Shown: positions 1 to 7,761 of the stretch, piece after piece
Layout: each line of letters begins with the position of its first letter
Position numbering within the stretch: the first letter of the stretch is position 1
Assembly: GCF_014650055.1 (NCBI RefSeq)
Contig: NZ_BMUF01000014.1
Span: 62,001 to 126,000 of the forward strand
Length of the DNA stretch: 64,000 nt
Source of the DNA: Streptomyces malachitofuscus
Lineage (GTDB): Bacteria; Actinomycetota; Actinomycetes; Streptomycetales; Streptomycetaceae
Direction of reading: 5' to 3'
Translations under genes and position numbers: made by a program
The notes under the pieces: generated by a model
What the model was told of the DNA's origin: nothing
The model's input: the letters and a program-made list of their open reading frames with translations, nothing else
Database searches by the model: none

Positions 1-885
1 CCAGGCGAACGCCGTGTACCAGGAGACCGCGGAGACGTCGCGCCCCGACCGCACGGCGTACCGCTCGACCAGCTCGGCGGGCGCGGGGTGTCCGGGGGCC
101 TCGGCGGTCGTGGAGACGGGGGAGTCCGGCATGCTCAGCGGCATGCTGTACATCACCAGCAGTCCGAGGTCGGTCAGTGGGTCCCCGAGGGTGGACATCT
201 CCCAGTCGAGGACGGCCTTGATCTTCTCGTCCTCGCCGATCAGCGCGTTGTCGAGGCGGTAGTCGCCGTGCACCACGGAGGGCGCGGGGGAGGAGGGCAG
301 CTCGCGGCCGAGCGCGGCGTGCAGCTCGTCGATCCCGGCCAGCTCCCGGTTGCGGGAGGCGTCGAGCTGCTTCCCCCAGCGCCGCAACTGGCGGTCCAGG
401 AACCCCTCGGGCCGGCCGAAGTCCGCGAGCCCCACGTCACCGGGGTCGACGGCGTGCAGCTCGACCAGCGTGTCCACCAGGTTCAGCACGGCGTCCCGGG
501 TGCGCGCGGGGCCGAGCGGGGCGAGCTGGTCCGCCGTGCGGTACGGGGTGCCCTCGACGAACTCCATGACGTAGAAGGGCGCCCCGAGCACCTCCTCGTC
601 CTCGCACAGCAGCACGGGGCGCGGCACGGGCACGGCGGTCGGATGCAGCGCGCTGATCACCCGGTGCTCGCGCTTCATGTCGTGCGCGGTGGCCAGGACA
701 TGGCCGAGCGGGGGACGCCGTACGACCCACTTGGAGTCGCCGTCCGAGACCGCGTACGTGAGGTTCGACCTGCCGCCCTCGATCAGCCGGCCGGTGAGCG
801 GGCCGTTCACCAGGCCGGGCCGCTCCCGTTCGAGCAGGCCGCGAAGCCGGTCGAGATCGAGTCCGGGCGGGTGGTCGGGGCTCAT
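1..885 (-). CDS. Phosphotransferase of the APH/ACAD10-like kinase family (partial, 3' end outside window)
   Basis: The reading frame is open from ATG at 885 to the left edge, giving 295 codons of a longer gene. The protein has the aminoglycoside-phosphotransferase fold pattern: a nucleotide-binding N-lobe (GGRSNLTYAV near residue 37), the catalytic loop HGDYRLDN from His206, and a metal-binding DWEMSTLGDP further on. This version is typical of actinobacterial proteins related to the kinase domain of ACAD10, often linked to acyl-CoA metabolism. The substrate cannot be read from the sequence. It is divergent from the oxidoreductase at 1081, and a TetR-type palindrome lies 39 bases upstream of its start. 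Family assignment is firm; the reaction is unknown. Confidence 0.85.
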   Translation of the reverse strand, partial: MSPDHPPGLDLDRLRGLLERERPGLVNGPLTGRLIEGGRSNLTYAVSDGDSKWVVRRPPLGHVLATAHDMKREHRVISALHPTAVPVPRPVLLCEDEEVLGAPFYVMEFVEGTPYRTADQLAPLGPARTRDAVLNLVDTLVELHAVDPGDVGLADFGRPEGFLDRQLRRWGKQLDASRNRELAGIDELHAALGRELPSSPAPSVVHGDYRLDNALIGEDEKIKAVLDWEMSTLGDPLTDLGLLVMYSMPLSMPDSPVSTTAEAPGHPAPAELVERYAVRSGRDVSAVSWYTAFAW

Positions 886-923
886 CGTCGCTCCTCCAGG
901 CAGGTGACGGTACCTACCCAATG

Positions 924-941
924 ATGCCGACCGGTCGGTAT
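924..941. promoter_or_regulatory. Candidate TetR-type operator
   Basis: An 18-base near-perfect palindrome, ATGCCGACCGGTCGGTAT, with a perfect 12-base core CCGACCGGTCGG, sits between the divergent phosphotransferase and oxidoreductase genes. Its size and symmetry suit a TetR dimer, and such sites are common near acyl-CoA genes in actinobacteria. No TetR gene is inside the window, so the regulator would lie beyond the left edge or elsewhere. Confidence 0.55.
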
Positions 942-1080
942 GTCGTCCAGAGCAAGAGCGAAACGTGATCGGGCCCACGATAGGCGCTCACCCCCGGCCC
1001 GCCCCTCCGCCACCACGCGAATGGCGTGTATCGGGCCGTCCGGCTTGCACGCCCGGAGCGGACCCCGGAGGGTCGGACGC

Positions 1081-2010
1081 ATGAAGGCGATCAGCTACAC
1101 ACGGTACGGCGGCCCCGAGGTGCTCGGCTTCGGAGAGGTCGACGATCCCAGGGTCGGCCCCGATTCGGTGCTGGTGAAGGTGCGGGCGGCGGCGGTCAAC
1201 CCGGTGGACTGGAAGTGCCGTGAGGGCTACCTCGACTCCCTCCTGCGGCCCGTCTTCCCGGTCGTCCCCGGCTGGGACGTCTCCGGTGTCGTGGTCCGGA
1301 CGGGGCCCGCGGTCCCGGAGTTCGCCGAAGGCGACGAGGTGATCGGCTACGTGCGCGAGGACGTCCTCTCCCAGGGCACCTTCGCCGAGTACGTGGCCGC
1401 GCCGGTGCGCACACTCGCGCGCAAGCCGCGCAACCTGTCCTTCGAGGAGGCGGCCGGCCTCCCGCTCGCGGGGCTCACCGCCTACCAGGCGCTGCACCGC
1501 GTCCTCGGGGTCAGCCGCGGCGAGACCGTCCTGGTGCACGCCGCGGCCGGCGGGGTCGGCTCCATCGCCGTCCAGCTCGCCGCCCACCTCGGCGCCCGGG
1601 TCATCGGCACGGCGAGCGAGCGCAACCACGACTTCGTACGCGGACTGGGCGGGGAGCCGGTGAGCTACGGCGAGGGCCTCACGGAACGGGTGCGCGGGCT
1701 GGCCCCCGAGGGTGTGGACGCGGTGTTCGACACGGTCGGCGGAGACGCCCTGAAGGCCTCCGCGAACCTTCTCACCCCGGACGGCCGCCTGGTCTCGATC
1801 ACCGACCCCGAGGTGGTGAGCTACGGCGGCCAGTACTGGTTCGTCCGCCCGGACCCCCAGGACCTGGCCCATCTGTCCGACCTGGCGGAACAGGGCGCGG
1901 TGACGGTCCACGTCTCGGAAACCTTCCCCCTGGAACGCGCGGCGGACGCCCACCGCCTGAACCAGGAGGGCCGCACCAGGGGCAAGATCGTGGTGACCGT
2001 GCCCGACTGA
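1081..2010 (+). CDS. Zinc-independent quinone oxidoreductase-type NADP-dependent reductase (MDR family)
   Basis: A 309-residue medium-chain dehydrogenase/reductase. The N-terminus MKAISYTRYGGPEVL is the usual GroES-like start, and HAAAGGVGSIAVQLA near residue 152 is the nucleotide-binding glycine motif. The cysteine-rich lobe that binds structural zinc is absent, so it belongs with quinone oxidoreductases and enone reductases, which reduce activated double bonds with NADPH. ATG 1081 is chosen because GGAGGG at 1067-1072 lies at good spacing, although the frame is open from 940. The divergent neighbour and shared palindrome suggest joint regulation with the phosphotransferase gene. The natural substrate is unknown. 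Confidence 0.87.
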   Translation: MKAISYTRYGGPEVLGFGEVDDPRVGPDSVLVKVRAAAVNPVDWKCREGYLDSLLRPVFPVVPGWDVSGVVVRTGPAVPEFAEGDEVIGYVREDVLSQGTFAEYVAAPVRTLARKPRNLSFEEAAGLPLAGLTAYQALHRVLGVSRGETVLVHAAAGGVGSIAVQLAAHLGARVIGTASERNHDFVRGLGGEPVSYGEGLTERVRGLAPEGVDAVFDTVGGDALKASANLLTPDGRLVSITDPEVVSYGGQYWFVRPDPQDLAHLSDLAEQGAVTVHVSETFPLERAADAHRLNQEGRTRGKIVVTVPD

Positions 2011-2015
2011 GCATC

Positions 2016-2096
2016 TCCAGCCCGTCCGGCGCTTGAGGACGAGGCCCGAAGGGCCGAACGGGGGTCCGGGGGCGCAGCCCCCAGGGACGGGACGGG
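2016..2096. repeat. Streptomyces dispersed intergenic repeat (CCGTCCGGCG...GAGGAC type)
   Basis: Just after the oxidoreductase stop, the sequence reads CAGCCCGTCCGGCGCTTGAG, then GACGAGGC, a small CGAAGGGCCG-type hairpin and GGGGGCGCAGCCCCCAGGGA. I know this as a very common extragenic element of Streptomyces genomes, usually downstream of genes and able to fold into two hairpins. It may serve as the terminator here between converging genes. No coding potential is seen. Confidence 0.65.
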
Positions 2097-2129
2097 AAGG
2101 GGCGGCGGGGGCGAAGAAACCCCATCACC

Positions 2130-2468
2130 TCACCCCCGCAACACCAGCCCCACCCCACACACCACCGTCACCACGACACACCCCACCGCCGCCACCGCGT
2201 ACCGAGGCACCAGCCCCGCAGGCACAGGACTCGACGCCAGCCCGCGAATCCGCCGATGGGCGACCGCCAGAAACCCCACCCAGCAGGCGCAGCACAGCAC
2301 ACCGGCCGCCGCCACCACACCCACCGGCCCCCCGCTCGCCACCGCCGTCTTCCCCGCCAGCACGGCCACCACCGTGCTCGACAAGGTCGTACGCCGCCAG
2401 GCCAGCCGCGTCCGCTCCGGCTGCAGCCCGGGATCCCGCTCCGCCGCCGGGGCCGCCGCCCCGCTCAC
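2130..2468 (-). CDS. DUF202 family membrane protein (second of two)
   Basis: About 112 residues with the DUF202 signature near the N-terminus (QPERTRLAWRRTTLS) and three hydrophobic segments (TVVAVLAGKTAVASG, VVAAAGVLCCACWVGFL, YAVAAVGCVVVTVVCGVGL). The family is small, integral to the membrane and of unknown function. The GTG at 2468 is chosen because it overlaps the stop of the upstream DUF202 gene as GTGA, which implies translational coupling; a GTG at 2477 is also possible. Third gene of the NUDIX/DUF202/DUF202 operon. Confidence 0.8.
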   Translation of the reverse strand: MSGAAAPAAERDPGLQPERTRLAWRRTTLSSTVVAVLAGKTAVASGGPVGVVAAAGVLCCACWVGFLAVAHRRIRGLASSPVPAGLVPRYAVAAVGCVVVTVVCGVGLVLRG

Positions 2469-2857
2469 CCCTCCCACCCCACCAGCACCACCACGACCAT
2501 CGTCACGGCCACCACCGCCACCACCAGACTCAGCAGTGCCGGGAACCGGGACACCGGCAGATCCTCACCGCGCCGCATGGCCCGCTCGCACCGCACCCAG
2601 TGATTGACCGCCCGCAGCGCGCACAGCGCCCCGGCGGCGAGCAGCGCCAGCGCCAGCCCCACCCGCCAGCCCCACCGCAGGTCCGGCAGGAACTGGTCCA
2701 CGGCGAACCCGCCGCCGATCAGCGCGAGCGCGGTACGCAGCCAGGCGAGGAACGTCCGCTCGTTGGCCAGCGAGAACCGGTAGTCGGGCGTCTCGCCCTC
2801 GTCCCGCACCGCCGCGGGCGCGAACCACAACCGAACGTTCCGCACAAAATCGATCAC
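2465..2857 (-). CDS. DUF202/YidH family membrane protein (first of two)
   Basis: About 130 residues, start GTG. It has the YidH-like motif SLANERTFLAWLRTALALIG followed by two more membrane segments (WGWRVGLALALLAAGALCALR and FPALLSLVVAVVAVTMVVVVLV). The function of the family is unknown. The GTG at 2857 overlaps the NUDIX gene stop in a GTGA arrangement, and its own stop overlaps the next DUF202 start in the same way, so all three genes are probably translated in sequence from one mRNA. Confidence 0.82.
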   Translation of the reverse strand: MIDFVRNVRLWFAPAAVRDEGETPDYRFSLANERTFLAWLRTALALIGGGFAVDQFLPDLRWGWRVGLALALLAAGALCALRAVNHWVRCERAMRRGEDLPVSRFPALLSLVVAVVAVTMVVVVLVGWEG

Positions 2858-3447
2858 GCCGGCGACCCTACCGGCGGCTCCGACGATCCCGGACCCGGGC
2901 CCTCGGCACCGCCCGGGCCGGCCGGGCCGCCGCCTCCCGACCGCCACGCCCTGAGCCGCTCGTACGCCGCCAGCCCGTCCGGCACCCACTCCCACCCGCC
3001 CGCACCCAGTCGCCGCTCCACCTCGGCCTCGGGCAGGAAGTCGTGCCACGCCACCTCCTCGGCCTGCGGCCGCACCGGCAGCTCGCAGCGCACCTCGTAC
3101 ACCGCCGACCACCAGGTCCGGCCCGCCCCGTCGTCGTACAGGAACTTGAAGAGGTACTCGGGGCGCGGCAGCCCGCTCACGCCCAGTTCCTCCTCCGCCT
3201 CCCGCAGGGCGGCCTCGTCGTAGTCCTCGCCCGCGCCGACCACCCCGCCGACGAACATGTCGTACAGGGAGGGAAAGACCAGCTTGCCCGGCGTCCGGCG
3301 GTGGACGAAGATCCGTCCCTCGGCGTCCCGGGCGAGGACGAAGGCGCACCGGTGCCGCAGGCCCCGCGCGTAGGCCTCGCCGCGAGGCGACCGCCCGACC
3401 ACCCGGTCCTTCTCGTCGACGATGTCGATGATCTCGTCAGCACTCAT
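2854..3447 (-). CDS. NUDIX hydrolase
   Basis: 197 residues. A NUDIX box is visible: GGVVGAGEDYDEAALREAEE followed by ELGV, matching G-x5-E-x7-REUxEExGU, with the catalytic glutamates in REAEEEL. The N-terminus MSADEIIDIVDEKDRVVGRS resembles the group of NUDIX enzymes related to isopentenyl-diphosphate isomerase and YfcD. The likely reaction is hydrolysis of a nucleoside diphosphate linked to another group; the exact substrate is not predictable. A Pro/Gly-rich tail of about 30 residues is low complexity. First gene of a three-gene coupled operon; 233 bases separate it from the divergent gene at 3681. Confidence 0.85.
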   Translation of the reverse strand: MSADEIIDIVDEKDRVVGRSPRGEAYARGLRHRCAFVLARDAEGRIFVHRRTPGKLVFPSLYDMFVGGVVGAGEDYDEAALREAEEELGVSGLPRPEYLFKFLYDDGAGRTWWSAVYEVRCELPVRPQAEEVAWHDFLPEAEVERRLGAGGWEWVPDGLAAYERLRAWRSGGGGPAGPGGAEGPGPGSSEPPVGSPA

Positions 3448-3680
3448 ACGGCCATCCAAGCAGCGCACCACGACCCGGGCGATCCGGCCGCTCGGGCACC
3501 ACAAGTTGCCTCTTCGTGACCGCAGTTGACGCGTGTAACGGCCCGGGCGCCCTTGACGTGATCCGTTGGCTGACGGTTTGCTGTCTGTGATCAGCTCATG
3601 GCAATCGGCAGCCGACCACTGCCGTACCGACCGCCCGCCGTGAGCCGAACCACAAGAAGAGCGCGTGAGGAAGTTCCGCG

Positions 3681-4631
3681 GTGTCCCCACCCCCGCCTCC
3701 CCTCGGCCGTGCCCGCAAACGCGGGGCACAGGCCTTCGACGAGGCTCTCGACGACGCCGAACTCGTCGCAGCGCGGGCCGCGTTGGCGCAGGGCCGATGG
3801 CAGAACACCCGCTCGCTGCTCGTCCGGACGGGGGACGACTGGGACCGCCGGGGCCACCGGATCACGGTGCTCGCGCGGGAGTCGCACACCGCCGCCTGGG
3901 CGCGCGAGTGGCTGCTCGCCGAGCCAGACTCCGGTGACGCGTCCGTGCTGCTCGCCCTCGCCCAGGTGCGCCGCGCGCTGCGCGGCAAGGAGAAACCGGC
4001 CCGCGTCCGCGAGAGCTGCCATCAGGCCGCGGAGCTGCTGCCCGCCGACCCCACCCCCTGGCTCGCTCTGCTTCTCCTCGAGTGCTCCCTGGGCGCGGAG
4101 GGGGACGTGGTCCGCGTCTTCGAGCAGGTCCGCACCCGGTACGCGGAGCACCACCACGCCCACCACCTGGTGGTCGGCTGGCTGGCGGAGCGGCGCGTGG
4201 AGGCCGGCCCCGACCCGCTGCACGAGGTGTACGACTTCGCCAACTGGGCCGCAGAACAGGCCCCCGCCGACTCACCCCTGGCGATCCTGCCGGTCATCGC
4301 GCACGCCGAGCGCTACCGCACCCTGGCCGCCGCGGGCCACGAGCCCGCCGACCCGGTCGCCTCCGGCCACTGGGTCGGCCGCCGCGCCCGGCAGGTGATG
4401 AAGGCCGCCTTCGACTGGTGGCTGGAGTGGGAGCGCGAGGACCATCCGCGCCGCCTCGTCGACCTCAACTTCCTCGCCCACGCCAAGGTCTGCGAGGGCC
4501 GGGGTGCCGAGGCCGCCGCCCTCTTCCACCGCATCGGCGACCACGCCACACCGGCTCCCTGGTCCTACCCCCGGCGTGACGCCCTGACCGCCTTCCGCAC
4601 CGCCCGCGCCGCCGCCCTGGGCACGGCCTGA
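3681..4631 (+). CDS. Hypothetical protein with TPR-like helical pattern
   Basis: 316 residues, GTG start, with GAGGAAG at 3666-3672 as likely ribosome-binding site. The protein is rich in Ala, Glu, Arg and Trp and appears all-helical. Repeating segments resemble tetratricopeptide hairpins (for example RVRESCHQAAELLPADPTPW and VRVFEQVRTRYAEHHHAHHL). There is no signal peptide, membrane segment or catalytic motif. I do not recognise a named family; similar unannotated proteins occur in Streptomyces. A scaffold or interaction role is an inference from the repeat pattern only. Confidence 0.72.
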   Translation: MSPPPPPLGRARKRGAQAFDEALDDAELVAARAALAQGRWQNTRSLLVRTGDDWDRRGHRITVLARESHTAAWAREWLLAEPDSGDASVLLALAQVRRALRGKEKPARVRESCHQAAELLPADPTPWLALLLLECSLGAEGDVVRVFEQVRTRYAEHHHAHHLVVGWLAERRVEAGPDPLHEVYDFANWAAEQAPADSPLAILPVIAHAERYRTLAAAGHEPADPVASGHWVGRRARQVMKAAFDWWLEWEREDHPRRLVDLNFLAHAKVCEGRGAEAAALFHRIGDHATPAPWSYPRRDALTAFRTARAAALGTA

Positions 4632-4687
4632 CCCCAGCCCCCCCCCGCACCCACCGCAACCACCCCCGACCCAAGGACGGTCTCGAG

Positions 4688-6229
4688 ATGACGACGGACA
4701 GTTCGAGCAAGAGCAGAGCGACAGCCGACGGCATCAGTACGTTCAAGGGGCAGGAGCGCGCCCTGCGCGCCGACCGCCTCGGCACGGGGGGCCTGCTGCT
4801 CTCCGTCCTCGCCGCGACCGCCCCCCTCATGGTGGTCGCCGGTGTCATGCCCACCACATTCGCGGTGATGGGCATCGTCGGCCAGCCGCTGCTCTTCGTG
4901 GTCCTCGGCGTCGTGCTGATCCTCTTCAGCCTCGGCTACGCCGAGATGAGCCGGCACGTCCACAATGCCGGCGCCTTCTACGCGTACATCTCCCGCGGAC
5001 TCGGCGGCACCGCGGGCGCGGGCGCCGCCCTGGTCGCCCTCGTCGCCTACAACTCCCTCCAGGTCGGCATCTACGGCATCTTCGGATTCGAGGTCTCCGG
5101 CCTCTTCGCCACCTACGCCGACGTCGAGGTCGCCTGGTGGATTCCCTCGCTCGTGGCCGTGCTGGCCGTCGGCGCGCTGGGCTGGCTGAAGATCGACGTC
5201 AACGCGCGCGTCCTCGGGGTCCTGCTCGTCATCGAGGTGCTCCTGGTCGTCGTCTTCGACGTCGCCGCCATCGCCGACCCCGGCGCGGAGGGCCTCTCGC
5301 TGCACGCCTTCAACCCCGACACGCTCACCGGCGCCGGCGTCGGCACCGCCCTGTGCTTCTGCATCGCGGCCTTCCTCGGCTTCGAACAGGCCCCCGTCTA
5401 CGCCGAGGAGACCAGCAAGCCGCACGAGGTCGTGCCCCGCGTGATGTTCCTCGCCGTCGCCGGAGTCGCGGTCTTCTTCGCCATCAGCAGCTGGGCGCTG
5501 ACCGTCGCCACCGGCCCCTCCGGGATCGTCGGCACCTCCCAGGAACAGAGCGCGGGCCTGCTGTTCATCCTCACCGAGGACCGGCTCGGCTCCACTTTCA
5601 CCGACGTCCTGCACGTCCTCTTCGTGACCGGCATGTTCGCCGCGATGCTCAGCTTCCACAACGTCGTCGCCCGGTACGCCTTCGCCATGGGCCGCGAGGG
5701 CCTGCTGCCCGCCGCCTTCGGCCGCACCACCGGCAGCAGCGGCGCCCCCGGCACCGGTTCCCTGCTCCAGACGGTCATCGCCGCCGTGCTGGTCCTCGCC
5801 TTCGCCCTCACCGACGACAAGCCCACCGGCGACCCGACCGCGCCGGTGCTGCGCCTGTTCACCTGGGGCGGCAACATCGGCGCGCTCGGCGTGATCGTCC
5901 TGATGGCCATCGCCTCCCTGTCCGTGGTCGTCTTCTTCGTCCGGCGCGGCGCCGCCGGCGCCCAGGCCTGGCGGCTGGTCACCTCGGCACTCGCCGGAAT
6001 CGCCCTGGTGGTGATCGCCGGCTACACGGTCAAGGACTTCGACGTGCTGGTCGGCGCCGGCCCCGACTCCGCCCTGAGCTGGATCCTGCCCGGCGTCATC
6101 GGCCTCGCCCTCGTCGTCGGCCTGGTCCAGGGCGCCGTCCTGCGCTCCCGCGCCCCGGAGACCCACGCCCGCATCGGGCTCGGCAACGAGGCGTTCCAGC
6201 TCGACCAGGAGGCCGAGCGCAACGCGTAG
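4688..6229 (+). CDS. APC superfamily amino acid permease
   Basis: 513 residues with about twelve to thirteen hydrophobic helices. After a 30-residue hydrophilic start, helix 1 carries LLLSVLAATAPLMVVAGVMP, and the pattern GYAEMSRHVHNAGAFYAYIS is the typical APC segment between helices 2 and 3. CFCIAAFLGFEQAPVYAEET corresponds to the conserved F-x-G-F-E motif in helix 6. It should import an amino acid or amine with protons; the substrate is unknown. AAGGACGG just before ATG 4688 supports the start. It follows the preceding gene by 56 bases and may be co-transcribed with it. Confidence 0.88.
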   Translation: MTTDSSSKSRATADGISTFKGQERALRADRLGTGGLLLSVLAATAPLMVVAGVMPTTFAVMGIVGQPLLFVVLGVVLILFSLGYAEMSRHVHNAGAFYAYISRGLGGTAGAGAALVALVAYNSLQVGIYGIFGFEVSGLFATYADVEVAWWIPSLVAVLAVGALGWLKIDVNARVLGVLLVIEVLLVVVFDVAAIADPGAEGLSLHAFNPDTLTGAGVGTALCFCIAAFLGFEQAPVYAEETSKPHEVVPRVMFLAVAGVAVFFAISSWALTVATGPSGIVGTSQEQSAGLLFILTEDRLGSTFTDVLHVLFVTGMFAAMLSFHNVVARYAFAMGREGLLPAAFGRTTGSSGAPGTGSLLQTVIAAVLVLAFALTDDKPTGDPTAPVLRLFTWGGNIGALGVIVLMAIASLSVVVFFVRRGAAGAQAWRLVTSALAGIALVVIAGYTVKDFDVLVGAGPDSALSWILPGVIGLALVVGLVQGAVLRSRAPETHARIGLGNEAFQLDQEAERNA

Positions 6230-6305
6230 GACGCGGTGCTTACGGAAGTCTGACGGGCACCCGCGAACCCTGGCCCGACCGGGGCGCGGGTGCTCGAATG
6301 GACAG

Positions 6306-7061
6306 GTGAACTCCGAACAGCCGCCGGAAGAAGCCGAAGCGCCGGACGGAACGGACGCACGGGGCAAACCCGTCGGCCGCCGGGTCCTCCTCGGCACCCT
6401 CGGCCTGGGCGCCCTCGGCGTGGTCACCGCCCCCACCCTCCAGCGCGGCCTGGAGTCCTTCCTCGCCGGAGCCTCCGGCAAGGACCCCACCGGCCTCACC
6501 GGACTGCTCCCCAACGGCGGCGGCTTCCGCTACTACTCGGTCACCTCGTCCGTCCCGCGGAAGAACGCCGACACCTACCGCCTCTCCGTCGACGGCCTCG
6601 TCGACCGCCCCGCCACCTACACCCTGGCCGAGCTGAAGGCACTGCCGCAGACCCGCATGGTCCGGGACGTCCAGTGCGTCACCGGCTGGCGGGTGCCGCG
6701 CACGCCCTTCGAGGGGGTGCGCCTGTCCCGGCTCCTGGACGCCGCGGGAGTGCGCCCGGCGGCCGGGGCCGTGCGCTTCACCTGCTTCGACGGCGCCTAC
6801 TCCGAGAGCCTCACCCTCGACCAGGCCCGCCGCGCGGACGTCCTCGTCGCCCTGCGCATGCGGGACGAGGACCTCGGCCACGCCCACGGCGGCCCGGCCC
6901 GCCTCTACGTGGCCCCGATGTACTTCTACAAGTCCGCCAAGTGGCTCTCCGGCATCACCGTCACCGAGGACGTGGAACCCGGCTACTGGGAGGAGCGCGG
7001 CTATGACGTCGACGCCTGGGTCGGCCGGTCGAACGGACGCGACGATGACCCCACGAGCTGA
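6306..7061 (+). CDS. Molybdopterin-dependent oxidoreductase (sulfite-oxidase fold)
   Basis: 251 residues, GTG start. A short N-region with GKPVGRRVLLGTLGLGALGV suggests a Tat-type or anchored export signal. The body is the oxidoreductase molybdopterin-binding domain: YRLSVDGLVDRPATYTLAEL, then DVQCVTGW, whose Cys124 is the expected molybdenum ligand, and a C-terminal APMYFYKSAKWLSGI typical of the YedY/sulfite-oxidase group. It likely acts outside the membrane as a reductase or oxidase, with the following cytochrome b as electron partner. Their overlapping frames support a two-gene unit comparable to YedYZ. The substrate cannot be predicted. Confidence 0.87.
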   Translation: MNSEQPPEEAEAPDGTDARGKPVGRRVLLGTLGLGALGVVTAPTLQRGLESFLAGASGKDPTGLTGLLPNGGGFRYYSVTSSVPRKNADTYRLSVDGLVDRPATYTLAELKALPQTRMVRDVQCVTGWRVPRTPFEGVRLSRLLDAAGVRPAAGAVRFTCFDGAYSESLTLDQARRADVLVALRMRDEDLGHAHGGPARLYVAPMYFYKSAKWLSGITVTEDVEPGYWEERGYDVDAWVGRSNGRDDDPTS

Positions 7062-7761
7062 CGCCCCGCCCGCCACCACGGCCGTACGGCGCTTCGGCCC
7101 CGCCCAGCGGTGGGTGCACCGCACCACGGCCGCGCTGATGGGCGTCTGCGTCGCCACGGCCGCATGCCTCTACGTCCCTCAGCTCGCCCAGCTCGTGGGC
7201 CGCCGCGCCCTCGTGGTCACCCTGCACGAGTGGTCCGGACTCGCCCTGCCGCTCCCGGTCCTTGCCGGTCTCCTGTCCCGGGCCCTGCGCGCCGACCTCG
7301 GCCGGCTGAACCGCTTCGGCCCGCACGACCGCACCTGGCTGCGGGCCGCCCTGCGCCGCGACAGGCGCCCCGCGTCCCGGCCGGCCGGGAAGTTCAACGC
7401 CGGCCAGAAGCTCTACGCGGCCTGGATCGCGGGCGCCACCCTGGTGATGCTGGGCACCGGCCTGCTGATGTGGTTCACCCACCTCACCCCGCTGGTCTGG
7501 CGCACCAGCGCGACCTTCGTCCACGACTGGCTGGCCCTGACGATCGGCATCGTCCTCGCCGGCCACATCGGCATGGCTCTCGCGGACCCCGAGGCCCGCC
7601 GGGGCCTGCGCACGGGCTCGGTCGGCCGGGAGTGGGCCGAGCGCGAGCACCCGCTGTGGCGCCCGGTCCCGTCCCCGCACACGGACGGGCCCGCCCGCTC
7701 CCCCTCGACGGGGAGCGGGCGGGCCTCGAGCGCCGTCAGCGGGTCCGGAACGGCTAAATGA
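7045..7761 (+). CDS. Cytochrome b/b6-type membrane protein, partner of the Mo oxidoreductase
   Basis: 238 residues from ATG 7045; a start at 7003 further inside the upstream gene is also possible. Four membrane helices carry histidines suited to heme binding: RWVHRTTAALMGVCVA, LHEWSGLALPLPVLAGLL, AAWIAGATLVMLGTGLL and FVHDWLALTIGIVLAGHIG. It probably passes electrons between the quinone pool and the molybdenum protein encoded by the overlapping upstream gene. The last 25 or so codons, after WAEREHPLWRP, are low complexity and contain a perfect terminator hairpin. The stop overlaps the convergent gntP gene by 8 bases. Confidence 0.8.
   Translation: MTPRADAPPATTAVRRFGPAQRWVHRTTAALMGVCVATAACLYVPQLAQLVGRRALVVTLHEWSGLALPLPVLAGLLSRALRADLGRLNRFGPHDRTWLRAALRRDRRPASRPAGKFNAGQKLYAAWIAGATLVMLGTGLLMWFTHLTPLVWRTSATFVHDWLALTIGIVLAGHIGMALADPEARRGLRTGSVGREWAEREHPLWRPVPSPHTDGPARSPSTGSGRASSAVSGSGTAK
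7688..7725. terminator. Bidirectional terminator hairpin inside the cytochrome b 3' coding end
   Basis: A perfect 16-base-pair stem (7688-7703 with 7710-7725) and a 6-base loop. It sits between converging transcripts, but on the plus strand it lies within the reading frame of the cytochrome b gene, about 12 codons before the stop. Confidence 0.8.

Noticed and set aside
4565..6514. A 649-residue open frame opposite the APC permease
   Set aside because: Composition is Gly/Asp/Glu/His-rich low complexity, the complement of membrane-helix codons; no motif.
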